NCBI RefSeq assembly: GCF_022513565.1
Contig: NZ_JAKWBE010000012.1
Span: 124,001-188,000, forward strand
Reading direction: 5' to 3'
Source: Streptomyces gilvus
GTDB taxonomy: Bacteria; Actinomycetota; Actinomycetes; Streptomycetales; Streptomycetaceae
Length of the DNA stretch: 64,000 nucleotides
The stretch's first letter is position 1. Every line of letters begins with the position of its first letter. The notes beneath the pieces were generated by a model, which searched no databases, had not been told where the DNA came from, and was given only the letters and a program-made list of their open reading frames with translations. The position numbers and the translations under genes were made by a program. This document shows positions 41,416 through 49,643 of the stretch, one piece after another.

Positions 41416-41850
41416 CTAGTCTTCGAGGAACTCCCCGTCCACGTACACCCAAGCCCCCTCCACCCGCTCAAAGCGGCTCCGCTCGTGCAGCGTGCCGCCC
41501 CTGAAGGACGCGCGGAAGGTCACCGTGCCGGTGGTGTGGAAGGGCGAGCCGTCGGCGGTGGCCAGGATCTCCAGGCCCGTCCAGCGCATCCCGGGGTCGA
41601 AGTCGACCCGGGCGGGGCGGGTCCGCGGATGCCAGGTGCGCAGCAGATAGGGCTCGTCCCGCCGGACGAACGCGCTGTAGCGCGAGCGCATCAGCGCCTC
41701 GGCCGTGGGTGCGGCCGCCTCACCCCGGTGGAAGCGGCCACAGCACTTGTCGTACGTCTCCGCAAGACCGCACGGACAGGAGGCGGCGCGGACGGGCGCG
41801 GAACCGTGCTGCCGCCGGGACGGCGAGGGGCGTCGGGACATGGGGGCCAT
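41416..41850 (-). CDS. YchJ-family (UPF0225) protein with SEC-C motif
   Basis: This 144-residue protein carries the YchJ pattern CPCGLAETYDKCCGRFHRG (SEC-C-type zinc-binding motif) followed by the NTF2-like body (AEALMRSRYSAFVRRDEPYL, then TWHPRTRPARV). YchJ proteins are common and have no settled function. The Cys residues are intact. ATG 41850 is used; ATG 41841 is possible. It is convergent with the M20 gene of the unknown operon (15 bp between stops) and lies downstream of the M1 peptidase on the same strand. Confidence 0.88.
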   Translation of the reverse strand: MAPMSRRPSPSRRQHGSAPVRAASCPCGLAETYDKCCGRFHRGEAAAPTAEALMRSRYSAFVRRDEPYLLRTWHPRTRPARVDFDPGMRWTGLEILATADGSPFHTTGTVTFRASFRGGTLHERSRFERVEGAWVYVDGEFLED

Positions 41851-41868
41851 TCTGCCCGGCCCGCCCGC

Positions 41869-43371
41869 CTACGCCGACTCGGCGTTGGTCGGCGGGTGCG
41901 TGGGACGCGCCGGGATCTGGGACGGCAGCGCGGGCAGCCGGGTGCCGTACACCCAGGCGTCGAAGAGGCCGTCCAGCGGTTCGTCCGCGTAGCGGTTCGC
42001 GTGGGCCGTGAACGTCGTGGTCGTCACCGCCCCGCCCCGGTGCAGTCCCGCCCAGCCGCGCAGCATACGGAAGAAGGCCTCGTCGCCCATCGCGCAGCGC
42101 ACCGCGTGCAGCACCAGCCCGCCGCGCTCGTAGAGCCGGTCGTCGAACATCGACTTGCGTCCCGGATCGGCCAGCCGCAGATCCTGCGGCCGCGAGGACA
42201 GCAACCGGTGCGCCGCGGCGGCCAGTTGCTGCGCGCTGCGCCCGCCGGACCGCTCCGACCACAGCCACTCCGCGTACTTGGCGAACCCCTCGTTCAGCCA
42301 GATGTGCCGCCAGTCCGCGATGGACACGCTGTTGCCGAACCACTGGTGCGCCAGCTCGTGCGCCACCAGCCGTTCCCAACCCCGGGCCCCGTCCACGTGG
42401 TTGGCGCCGAACAGCGACAACCCCTGTGCCTCCACGGGCACATCGAGTTCCTCCTCGGTCACCACGACCGCGTACTCGTCGAACGGGTAGGGCCCGAAGA
42501 GTTCCTGGAACAGGTCCATCATCTGCGGCTGCCGCGCGAAGTCCCGGGAGAACTCCGGCAGCAGATGCGCCGGGATGTGCCCGTGCTGCGGCACCCCGCC
42601 CGGCCCCGGATCGCCCAGCAGCACCGTCTGGTACTTGCCGATCGCCAGACCGACGAGATAGCTGGAGGTCGGCGCGGCCTGCTCGTACACCCAGGTCGTG
42701 GTGGACGCCTTGGTGGTACGGGTCAGCAGCCGCCCGCCCGCGACCACCGCGTACGCGGACGGAGTGGTGACCGAGATCTGGTACGAGGCCTTGTCGGCGG
42801 GCCGGTCGTTGCACGGGTACCAGGACGGCGCCCCGATCGGCTGGCTCGCCACCAGCGCCCCGTCCTCCAGCTCCTCCCAGCCGAGCCCGCCCCAGGGGCT
42901 GGCGACCGGCTTGGGATTGCCCGACCAGTGCACCTCGACCGGGAAGGCGGCACCCGGGCGGACCGGCTTGGCGGGACGGACCCGCAGCCGGCCGCCGCGA
43001 TGCGTGTAGTGCGCCGGGCGGCCGTCCACCTTGACCCGGCCGATCTTGAAGTCGGCCAGGTTCAGAGTGAACTCGGCGAGCGGCGAGCGACCCGCTATGG
43101 CGCTGATCCGGGCACTGCCCGCCAGCCGGTTGGGACCAGGACGGTAGTCCAGCGTGAGCTCGTACCGGTGCACGCGGTAACGGCCATCACCGTGTTCCGG
43201 AAAGTACGGGTCCGAACCACCCGACTGCTGAACTGCCACTGCCGCTTCTGCTCCCTGCGCCGTCGAACCACTCGCTCCCGCCGGTGCCCCGCACGCGACA
43301 CCTTTCGCCTCCCGACCACGGCGCGCCCCTTCGGCGGCCGGTTCCCAGTGGCCCGCGTTCAGGGACGCCAT
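41869..43371 (-). CDS. M1-family aminopeptidase-like protein next to Pls/PosA-type synthetase
   Basis: This 500-residue protein has the M1 active site VAHELAHQWFGNSVSIADWR with the third ligand in HIWLNEGFAKY, giving HExxH-18-E. The N-terminal beta domain fits M1 enzymes (RYELTLDYRP). The GAMEN-type exopeptidase motif appears as VEAQGLSLF, a strongly altered form. No clear signal peptide is visible; VACGAPAGAS has a Cys but no hydrophobic segment before it. The start overlaps the end of the synthetase gene by 13 bp. M1-type enzymes that degrade epsilon-poly-lysine are known in producers, so breakdown or trimming of the synthetase's product is plausible. Confidence 0.87.
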   Translation of the reverse strand: MASLNAGHWEPAAEGARRGREAKGVACGAPAGASGSTAQGAEAAVAVQQSGGSDPYFPEHGDGRYRVHRYELTLDYRPGPNRLAGSARISAIAGRSPLAEFTLNLADFKIGRVKVDGRPAHYTHRGGRLRVRPAKPVRPGAAFPVEVHWSGNPKPVASPWGGLGWEELEDGALVASQPIGAPSWYPCNDRPADKASYQISVTTPSAYAVVAGGRLLTRTTKASTTTWVYEQAAPTSSYLVGLAIGKYQTVLLGDPGPGGVPQHGHIPAHLLPEFSRDFARQPQMMDLFQELFGPYPFDEYAVVVTEEELDVPVEAQGLSLFGANHVDGARGWERLVAHELAHQWFGNSVSIADWRHIWLNEGFAKYAEWLWSERSGGRSAQQLAAAAHRLLSSRPQDLRLADPGRKSMFDDRLYERGGLVLHAVRCAMGDEAFFRMLRGWAGLHRGGAVTTTTFTAHANRYADEPLDGLFDAWVYGTRLPALPSQIPARPTHPPTNAESA

Positions 43372-46300
43372 GCCTCGATCGGGTTGCCGAGCCAGCGGGT
43401 GTCGTCCGGAACGGACTCCGCGGCCATGACGAGCGACGCGGGACCCAGGGTGGTGCGGGCCCCGATCATGCTGCCGGGCAGCACGATCCCGCCAGGGCCC
43501 AGCGTGGCGCCCTCACGGAGAACAACAGTATCCGTCCGCAAGATCCGGTCGTGGAAGAGGTGGGTCTGCAGGACGCAGCCCCGGTTCACGGTCGCCGCGT
43601 CCTCCAGGGTCACCAGGTCGGTCTCCGGCAGCCAGTAGCTCTCGACCCAGACACCCTTGCCGATCCGGGCGCCGAGCCCGCGCAGCCACGCCGTCATCAC
43701 CGGCGTGCCCGGCACGGAACCGGCCAGCCAGGGCACCGCCACGACCTCGACGAAGGTGTCGGCGAGCTCGTTGCGCCACACATAACCGCTCCACAGCGGG
43801 TGCTCCCCGGTGCGGTGCCGGCCCACGAGCAGCCACTTCGCGACGATCGACACCAGCGCGGCCACCGCACCGGCCCCGAGCAGCACGACACCCGACAGCA
43901 GCGCGGCCCACGGCCCGAGCAGACACAGCACGGCCGCCGTACCGGCCGCGATCGCCGCCGAGCAGAACACCGGCACGATCCGGCACAGCTCCACCAGCCC
44001 GCGCGCCCACAGCAGCCGGGCCGGCGGGTCGTACGTCCGGCTCTGGTCGCCGCTCTCGGCGTTCCGCGGCAGCTTCACCGGCGGCAGCCCCAGATAGGAA
44101 CTGCCCTTCTTCGCCTTCTTCGGCGTCGCGGACAGCACGCCCACCAGCCCGCCGTCCGGCACGCTGCGCCCCGGCGCGGTCATCCCGGAGTTCCCCAGGA
44201 ACGCCCGCCGCCCGATCTCCGCGCGCCCGATCCGCAACCAGCCGCCACCGAGCTCGTACGGCGCGGTCAGCGTGTCGTCGGCCAGGAACGCGCCCTCGCC
44301 GACCGTCGTCAGGCTGGGCAGCGCCAGCACGGTGGACACCTCGGCGCCCCGCCCGATCCGCATCCCCAGCAGCCGCAGCCACACCGGCGTGACCAGCCCG
44401 GCGTACAGCGGGAACAGCGTCTCGCGCGAGCGGTCCATCAGCTGCGTGACCGTCCAGGCCTGCCAGCCGGTCCGGCTGTGCGTCGGATACGTCCCCTCCC
44501 GCAGGCCCAGGCTCAGCAGCCGCACGCCGACGAGGATCAGCAGCGCGTACGCCGCCCCGAACGCCAGCGTCGCCGGGACGAGGGCGACCGCCGCACCGCG
44601 CAGGGGCGCGGCCGGATCGATCAGGGCGTACGCCACGAGGAGGGCGGCCCCGCCCGCGATCAGGGGCAGCGCGGACAGCACCAGGCCCGTCAGGCCGTAC
44701 ATCACCCGCCAGTACGTGCCGCGCTGCGGGCGCTCCTTGGGCCAGTTCCGCTTGGCCTTGCCCAGCTTGACCGCGGGCGCGCCCGCCCAGCGCTGGCCGG
44801 TCGGGATCTGCCCGTTCACCGCGGAACCGGGGGCCACTTCGGCGCGCTTGCCGACGCGGGCGCCCGGGAAGAGCATGCTGCGAGTGCCGACGGTGGCGTG
44901 CGCGCCGACCTTGACCTGCCCGATCTCCAGCCGGTCGCCGTCCAGCCACCAGCCGGACAGATCCACCTCGGACTCCACGGCGGCGCCCCGGCCCAGCTTG
45001 AGCATGCCGGTGACCGGCGGCAGCGAGTGCAGGTCGACGTCCTGGCCGACCTTGGCGCCCAGCGCGCGGGCGTACCGCTCCAGCCAGGAACCGGTCAGCG
45101 TGGTCGCCCCGCTGAACTCGGCCAGCCGCTCGGCCGTCCACAGCCGCAGATGGACACCGCCACCGCGCGCGTACCGGCCGGGCTCGACGCCCCGCAGCAG
45201 CAGCCGGGCGCCGCCCGCGGCGATCGCGAGCCGTCCGGGCGGGCTGAACAGCGCGACGCCGCCGAGCGCGAGCAGCCACCAGGGCGCCGTCGGCAGCCAG
45301 GACCAGGCGGGCAGCAGATTGCCGAGCGCGGCCAGCACGATCGTCCAGCGCAGACCGAGCAGTGTGAACAGCGGCACCAGGAGCAGCAGTTGGACCGCCT
45401 TGGCGCGGACCGGCACCGGGGCGATCGTGCGCCGGGCGCCGTCGTCCTGCGCCGACGCCTCCAGATGGCGGGCCAGCTTGCGCAGCGTGGGCTGCTGGTA
45501 GATGTCGAGGACGGCCGCGCTCGGGTAGCGGGTGCGCAGCCTCGTCGTCAGCTGGGCGGCGGCCAGGCTGCTGCCGCCGATCGCGAAGAAGTCGTCGCGG
45601 GCGCCGGTGACCGGGATGCCGAGGACTTCCGTCCACTGCTCGGCCAGCCACGCCTCGGTGCCGTAGAGCCGCTCGGCCGGACCACCGGTCTCCAGACCCT
45701 CCAGCGGCCAGGGCAGCGCGTTGCGGTCGACCTTGCCGGACGTACGGGTCGGCAGGTCCTCGACGGGGGCGATCAACGGCACGAGCGCGGCGGGCAGTTC
45801 GGCGCGCAGCTTCTCCACCGCGGCCGCGTGGTCCCAGCCGTCCTGGGTGACGACATAGCCGACGAGGAGCTGGTTGCCGCTGCGGGCGGTGCGCACGGCG
45901 GCGGCCGCGCCGGCCACCCCGGGCAGCGCCTGCAGCGCGGCGTCCACCTCGCCGAGCTCGATCCGCCGCCCGCCGAGCTTGATCTGCTCGTCGGCGCGGC
46001 CGAGGAACACCAGCCCCTCCGGCTCGGCCTTCACCAGGTCACCGCTGCGGTACGCCCGCTCCCAGCCCAGCGATTCGAGGGGCGCGTACTTCTCCGCATC
46101 CTTCTCGGCGTCCAGGTACCGGGCGAGACCGACCCCGCCGATCACCAACTGCCCGCTCTCACCCATCGGCACGGGCGCCCCGGCCTCGTCGACGACGGCC
46201 AGCTCGTAGCCGTCCAGCGGCAGACCGATGCGGATGGGCTCCTCGCCGCTCATCAGCGAGGCGCAGGCCACGACGGTCGCCTCGGTCGGCCCGTAGGTGT

Positions 46301-47225
46301 TCCAGACCTCGCGCCCCTCCGTCACCAGGCGCTGCACCAGCTCCGGCGGGCAGGCCTCGCCGCCGAAGATCAGCAGACGGACGTCGTTGAGGGTCTCCGG
46401 CTCCCAGAGCGCGGCGAGCGTCGGGACGGTGGAGACCACGGTGATCTCCTGCTCGACCAGCCACGGACCCAGGTCGGCGCCGCTGCGGACCTGCGAGCGC
46501 GGGACCGGCACCAGACAGGCGCCGTAGCGCCAGGCCAGCCACATCTCCTCGCAGGACGCGTCGAAGGCGACCGACAGGCCCGCCATCACCCGGTCGCCGG
46601 GACCGATGGGGTCCTCGGCGAGGAACAGCGCGGCCTCGGCGTCGACGAACGCGGCGGCGCTGCGGTGACTGACGGCGACGCCCTTGGGCTTGCCGGTCGA
46701 GCCGGAGGTGAAGATGATCCACGCGTCGTGCTCGATACCCGGGCGGGCGGCGGGCACGTCACCCCGCCCGGTGACGGTCAGCTCGTGCGCGGCCCCGACG
46801 ACGGCCCGCACCCCGGCCTCCCCGAACACCAACTCGGCCCGCTCGTCGGGGTCCTCGGCGTCCACCGGGACGTAGGCGGCTCCCGCGGCCAGCACGGCGA
46901 GGATCGCCACGTACAGGTCGTTGGTGCCGGACGGCACGCGGACGCCCACGCGGTCACCGAGTCCGACGCCGACCGCGGCTAGCTCGCGCCGCAGCCGCTC
47001 GACCTCGCCGGCCAGTTCCCGGTAGGTGAGCTGGACCGTGCCGTCGTCCAGGGCGAGTTCGTCCGGGTACGAGCGCACGGACGCGTCGAAGATGTCGACA
47101 AGCGTGCGGGGGGAGGCCGCCTGACCTCCCGAAAAACGTGCGGTGTCACCGAACTGCTGCTGGATCTCAGCGCTGAGCTCTTCGTCGAGCAGGCCGAGAG
47201 CACTGCTCTCGTCTATGGCTGCCAT
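43359..47225 (-). CDS. Pls/PosA-type NRPS-like homopoly(amino acid) synthetase
   Basis: This 1288-residue membrane enzyme has the Pls layout. The adenylation domain covers about 40-510 (IIFTSGSTGKPKG, NTYGPTEAT, YRSGDL and RTSGKVDRNALP). The carrier domain is at about 530-605 with DDFFAIGGSSLAAAQ, where the second Ser carries phosphopantetheine. From about 625 onward come membrane helices (VQLLLLVPLFTLLGLRWTIV and five or so more) around three soluble repeats with left-handed beta-helix style sequence. The C-terminus is such a repeat (GARIGKGVWVESYWLPETDL). This is the design of epsilon-poly-L-lysine synthetase and PosA. A -10-like TAAGAT lies at 47322-47327, about 100 bp upstream. The monomer is not predicted here. 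Confidence 0.9.
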   Translation of the reverse strand: MAAIDESSALGLLDEELSAEIQQQFGDTARFSGGQAASPRTLVDIFDASVRSYPDELALDDGTVQLTYRELAGEVERLRRELAAVGVGLGDRVGVRVPSGTNDLYVAILAVLAAGAAYVPVDAEDPDERAELVFGEAGVRAVVGAAHELTVTGRGDVPAARPGIEHDAWIIFTSGSTGKPKGVAVSHRSAAAFVDAEAALFLAEDPIGPGDRVMAGLSVAFDASCEEMWLAWRYGACLVPVPRSQVRSGADLGPWLVEQEITVVSTVPTLAALWEPETLNDVRLLIFGGEACPPELVQRLVTEGREVWNTYGPTEATVVACASLMSGEEPIRIGLPLDGYELAVVDEAGAPVPMGESGQLVIGGVGLARYLDAEKDAEKYAPLESLGWERAYRSGDLVKAEPEGLVFLGRADEQIKLGGRRIELGEVDAALQALPGVAGAAAAVRTARSGNQLLVGYVVTQDGWDHAAAVEKLRAELPAALVPLIAPVEDLPTRTSGKVDRNALPWPLEGLETGGPAERLYGTEAWLAEQWTEVLGIPVTGARDDFFAIGGSSLAAAQLTTRLRTRYPSAAVLDIYQQPTLRKLARHLEASAQDDGARRTIAPVPVRAKAVQLLLLVPLFTLLGLRWTIVLAALGNLLPAWSWLPTAPWWLLALGGVALFSPPGRLAIAAGGARLLLRGVEPGRYARGGGVHLRLWTAERLAEFSGATTLTGSWLERYARALGAKVGQDVDLHSLPPVTGMLKLGRGAAVESEVDLSGWWLDGDRLEIGQVKVGAHATVGTRSMLFPGARVGKRAEVAPGSAVNGQIPTGQRWAGAPAVKLGKAKRNWPKERPQRGTYWRVMYGLTGLVLSALPLIAGGAALLVAYALIDPAAPLRGAAVALVPATLAFGAAYALLILVGVRLLSLGLREGTYPTHSRTGWQAWTVTQLMDRSRETLFPLYAGLVTPVWLRLLGMRIGRGAEVSTVLALPSLTTVGEGAFLADDTLTAPYELGGGWLRIGRAEIGRRAFLGNSGMTAPGRSVPDGGLVGVLSATPKKAKKGSSYLGLPPVKLPRNAESGDQSRTYDPPARLLWARGLVELCRIVPVFCSAAIAAGTAAVLCLLGPWAALLSGVVLLGAGAVAALVSIVAKWLLVGRHRTGEHPLWSGYVWRNELADTFVEVVAVPWLAGSVPGTPVMTAWLRGLGARIGKGVWVESYWLPETDLVTLEDAATVNRGCVLQTHLFHDRILRTDTVVLREGATLGPGGIVLPGSMIGARTTLGPASLVMAAESVPDDTRWLGNPIEAWRP

Positions 47226-47490
47226 CGGTCCTCGCGTCTCGATCCCGGAAGCCTCCGGGGCGCTGGCGGGCCCGCAGGTCTGCCTGGGGTTGTCCTCCTC
47301 CAGCTCCGTAACAAACCGGAAATCTTAGTACGACGCTAGGTACATGCCCCCTGATCGGCCACCCGGGAGCACCCGTCCGGCGGCTTCGGAACGCCGTCAA
47401 CGCCCTCTGACCTGGTGATCTTCACACAGGGGAGAGATGCCCCACACCGAGGGTGAGGATGCTTCGCGGACAGGCGGGAGGGGACGCACG

Positions 47491-47521
47491 AAGACCCCGG
47501 CCGCTGAGCGGCCGGGGTCTT
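47491..47521. terminator. Strong hairpin terminator after tRNA-Leu
   Basis: AAGACCCCGGCCGC (47491-47504) and GCGGCCGGGGTCTT (47508-47521) form a perfect 14-bp stem with a 3-nt loop. It lies just 3' of tRNA-Leu on the minus strand and can act in both directions. Confidence 0.85.
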
Positions 47522-47528
47522 CGGCTGG

Positions 47529-47613
47529 TGTCCGAGGGGGGACTTGAACCCCCACGCCCGATAAAGGGCACTAGCACCTCAAGCTAGCGCGTCTGCCATT
47601 CCGCCACCCGGAC
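47529..47613 (-). tRNA. tRNA-Leu (anticodon GAG)
   Basis: An 85-nt class II tRNA reads from 47613 to 47529. The acceptor stem pairs GTCCGGG with CTCGGAC, with discriminator A. The anticodon stem CTAGC/GCTAG encloses TTGAGGT, giving anticodon GAG for CTC and CTT. The long variable arm (GCCCTTTATCGGGC) and the T arm GGGGGTTCAAGTCCCCC are intact. CCA is not encoded. Confidence 0.96.
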
Positions 47614-47728
47614 AAGGTGTCTGTCGTGCGGAGTTTCCCCCGCGGCGACGAAGGAAACATTACCAGGCTCCCGGGGGTGCCCGATCACCCCCCGTCGCGG
47701 CCCCGCCCCGGCGTGAACGGCGTGTGAC

Positions 47729-47757
47729 GGGCCGGGCCCGGCCTTGGGGCCCGGCCC
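47729..47757. other. 11-bp GC hairpin upstream of M20 peptidase gene
   Basis: GGGCCGGGCCC (47729-47739) pairs with 47747-47757 around a 7-nt loop. It lies 54 bp upstream of the GTG at 47812 and might be a terminator or a leader structure. The rest of 47614-47811 shows no gene. Confidence 0.55.
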
Positions 47758-47811
47758 GGGTCGGAGGGAGGATGAGGGGAACCACCAGCAGTGACAGCGG
47801 GAGGAAGCAGC

Positions 47812-49137
47812 GTGAGCGACACGGACACGACCAGGACCGTCACCGGCGAGGACGAGGTCGTGGACCTCTGCCGCGAACTGATCCGGATCGACACCAGCAA
47901 CTACGGCGACCACTCCGGGCCCGGCGAGCGCAAGGCCGCCGAGTGGACCGCCGAGAAGCTCGCCGAGGTCGGACTGGAACCGCGGATCTTCGAATCGCAC
48001 CCGGGCCGCGCCTCGACCGTGGCCCGCATCGAGGGCGAGGACCCGTCCCGGCCCGCGCTGCTGATCCACGGCCACCTGGACGTCGTACCCGCCAACGCCG
48101 ACGACTGGACCCACCACCCCTTCTCCGGCGAGGTCACCGACGGGTGCGTGTGGGGGCGCGGGGCCGTCGACATGAAGGACATGGACGCGATGACCCTCGC
48201 CGTCGTGCGCGACCGGCTCAGGAGCGGGCGCAGGCCCCCGCGGGACATCGTGCTCGCGTTCCTCGCCGACGAGGAGGCCGGCGGCACGTACGGCGCCCGG
48301 CACCTCGTCGACCACCACAGGGACCTCTTCGAGGGCGTGACCGAGGCGATCAGCGAGGTCGGCGGGTTCTCGTTCACGGTGAGCGAGCAGCGGCGGCTCT
48401 ATCTGATCCAGACGGCCGAGAAGGGCATGCACTGGATGAAGCTGATCGTCGCCGGGACGGCGGGCCACGGCTCGATGATCCACCGCGACAACGCGATCAC
48501 CGAGCTCTCGGAGGCCGTCGCGCGCCTCGGTCGGCACAGGTTCCCGGTCCGGGTCACCAAGACCACCCGTGCCTTCCTCGACGAACTCGGCGACGCGCTC
48601 GGCACCGAGCTGGATCCCGAGGACATGGAGTCGACGCTGGCCCGGCTCGGCGGCATCGCCAAGCTCATCGGGGCGACGCTGAGCAACACCGCCAACCCCA
48701 CCCAGCTGGGCGCCGGTTACAAGGTCAACGTCATCCCGGGCGAGGCCACCGCGCACGTCGACGGACGCTTCCTGCCGGGGCACGAGGAGGAGTTCCTCGC
48801 CGACCTGGACCGGATCCTCGGCCCGAAGGTGCGTCGCGAGGACGTGCACTCCGACAAGGCCCTGGAGACCTCCTTCGACGGCGCCCTGGTGGAGGCCATG
48901 CAGTCCTCGCTGCTGGCCGAGGACCCCACCGCCAAGGCGATCCCGTACATGCTCTCCGGCGGGACGGACGCCAAGTCCTTCGACGACCTCGGCATCCGCG
49001 GCTTCGGCTTCGCGCCGCTCAGGCTGCCCCCGGAGCTGGACTTCGCCGGCATGTTCCACGGCGTCGACGAGCGGGTCCCGGTGGACGGCCTGAAGTTCGG
49101 CGTGCGCGTTCTCGACCGTTTCATCGACGCGTCGTGA
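47812..49137 (+). CDS. M20/M25/M40-family peptidase
   Basis: This 441-residue metallohydrolase has the M20 ligands in LIHGHLDVVPAN, GRGAVDMKDMDA and ADEEAGGTYG, and a late His in GMFHGVDERV. It matches actinobacterial M20/M25/M40 proteins that cut dipeptides or N-acyl amino acids. The GTG start at 47812 follows GGGAGGA with good spacing; the GTG at 47791 has none. It is in the conserved Streptomyces block before the chaplins and is distinct in sequence from the M20 gene at 39919. Confidence 0.92.
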   Translation: MSDTDTTRTVTGEDEVVDLCRELIRIDTSNYGDHSGPGERKAAEWTAEKLAEVGLEPRIFESHPGRASTVARIEGEDPSRPALLIHGHLDVVPANADDWTHHPFSGEVTDGCVWGRGAVDMKDMDAMTLAVVRDRLRSGRRPPRDIVLAFLADEEAGGTYGARHLVDHHRDLFEGVTEAISEVGGFSFTVSEQRRLYLIQTAEKGMHWMKLIVAGTAGHGSMIHRDNAITELSEAVARLGRHRFPVRVTKTTRAFLDELGDALGTELDPEDMESTLARLGGIAKLIGATLSNTANPTQLGAGYKVNVIPGEATAHVDGRFLPGHEEEFLADLDRILGPKVRREDVHSDKALETSFDGALVEAMQSSLLAEDPTAKAIPYMLSGGTDAKSFDDLGIRGFGFAPLRLPPELDFAGMFHGVDERVPVDGLKFGVRVLDRFIDAS

Positions 49138-49196
49138 CCCCGGTAATCGCCAGCCTGTACGGAACTGACTGGGAAGAGTGAATCCGCTCATAAGCT

Positions 49197-49224
49197 CGTA
49201 GCTCCATTACTCCCTCCTCGTTAC
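49197..49224 (+). promoter_or_regulatory. BldN-type promoter of chpH
   Basis: CGTAGC (49197-49202) and CGTTAC (49219-49224) are spaced by 16 bp. The BldN consensus, as I recall it, is CGTAAC-N16/17-CGTTGA, so each hexamer differs by one or two bases. Chaplin genes are known BldN targets. Transcription would begin near 49231. Confidence 0.6.
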
Positions 49225-49225
49225 A

Positions 49226-49259
49226 GGTGATGCGATCCGCTACTTGGGATCGCATTGCC
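49226..49259 (+). other. Leader hairpin directly before chpH ribosome site
   Basis: The arms 49226-49238 and 49247-49259 pair over 13 bp with two G-U pairs and an 8-nt loop. The stem ends four bases before AAGGAGGA (49263-49270). If transcription starts near 49231 the structure would lie at the 5' end of the message. Confidence 0.6.
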
Positions 49260-49273
49260 AACAAGGAGGAATA

Positions 49274-49507
49274 ATGATCAAGAAGGTCGTCGCTGCTGCG
49301 GCTGCCACCGGTGGTCTGGTTCTCGCGGGTGCGGGCCTGGCCGTCGCCGACTCCGGCGCTCAGGGTGCCGCGGTGCACTCCCCGGGTGTCGTTTCCGGCA
49401 ACGTCGTTCAGGTTCCCGTGCACATCCCGGTGAACGTCTGCGGCAACACGGTCTCCGTGATCGGACTGCTGAACCCCGCCTTCGGCAACACCTGCGTCAA
49501 CCAGTGA
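49274..49507 (+). CDS. chpH: Short chaplin ChpH
   Basis: This 77-residue secreted protein has a signal peptide (about 1-26, ending LAVADSG) and one chaplin domain. The two conserved Cys are Cys56 and Cys74. Chaplins assemble into amyloid-like layers on aerial hyphae and spores and lower surface tension. Length and sequence (SPGVVSGNVVQVPVHIPVNV) match ChpH of other Streptomyces. A strong AAGGAGGA precedes the ATG. The long chaplin gene follows after a terminator, as in S. coelicolor chpH-chpC. Confidence 0.96.
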   Translation: MIKKVVAAAAATGGLVLAGAGLAVADSGAQGAAVHSPGVVSGNVVQVPVHIPVNVCGNTVSVIGLLNPAFGNTCVNQ

Positions 49508-49547
49508 CCTCGGCCCACTGAGGGTCGTCCGTGCACGCCCGTCGGCT

Positions 49548-49572
49548 CCGGGGCACACACCATGTGCCCCGG
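49548..49572. terminator. Hairpin terminator after chpH
   Basis: CCGGGGCACA (49548-49557) pairs perfectly with TGTGCCCCGG (49563-49572) around a 5-nt loop, 41 bp after the chpH stop. Confidence 0.8.
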
Positions 49573-49643
49573 GGGCGACCGGCCTTGCGCGTGATTCAGG
49601 TCCGCGAAACCCAGGTCAGATATCGAAGGCAGGGAGTTCAGCA

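Noticed and set aside
43284..46982. A 1232-codon open frame on the plus strand antisense to the Pls/PosA-type gene
   Set aside because: Its translation is low-complexity (Arg, Gln, His, Pro-rich) and the minus-strand frame has clear NRPS motifs. GC-rich codon bias leaves such long shadows.
47529..47613. Integration site of a mobile element at tRNA-Leu
   Set aside because: No integrase gene and no recognisable repeat of the tRNA 3' end were found within the window; it remains a possibility only for the accessory block as a whole.
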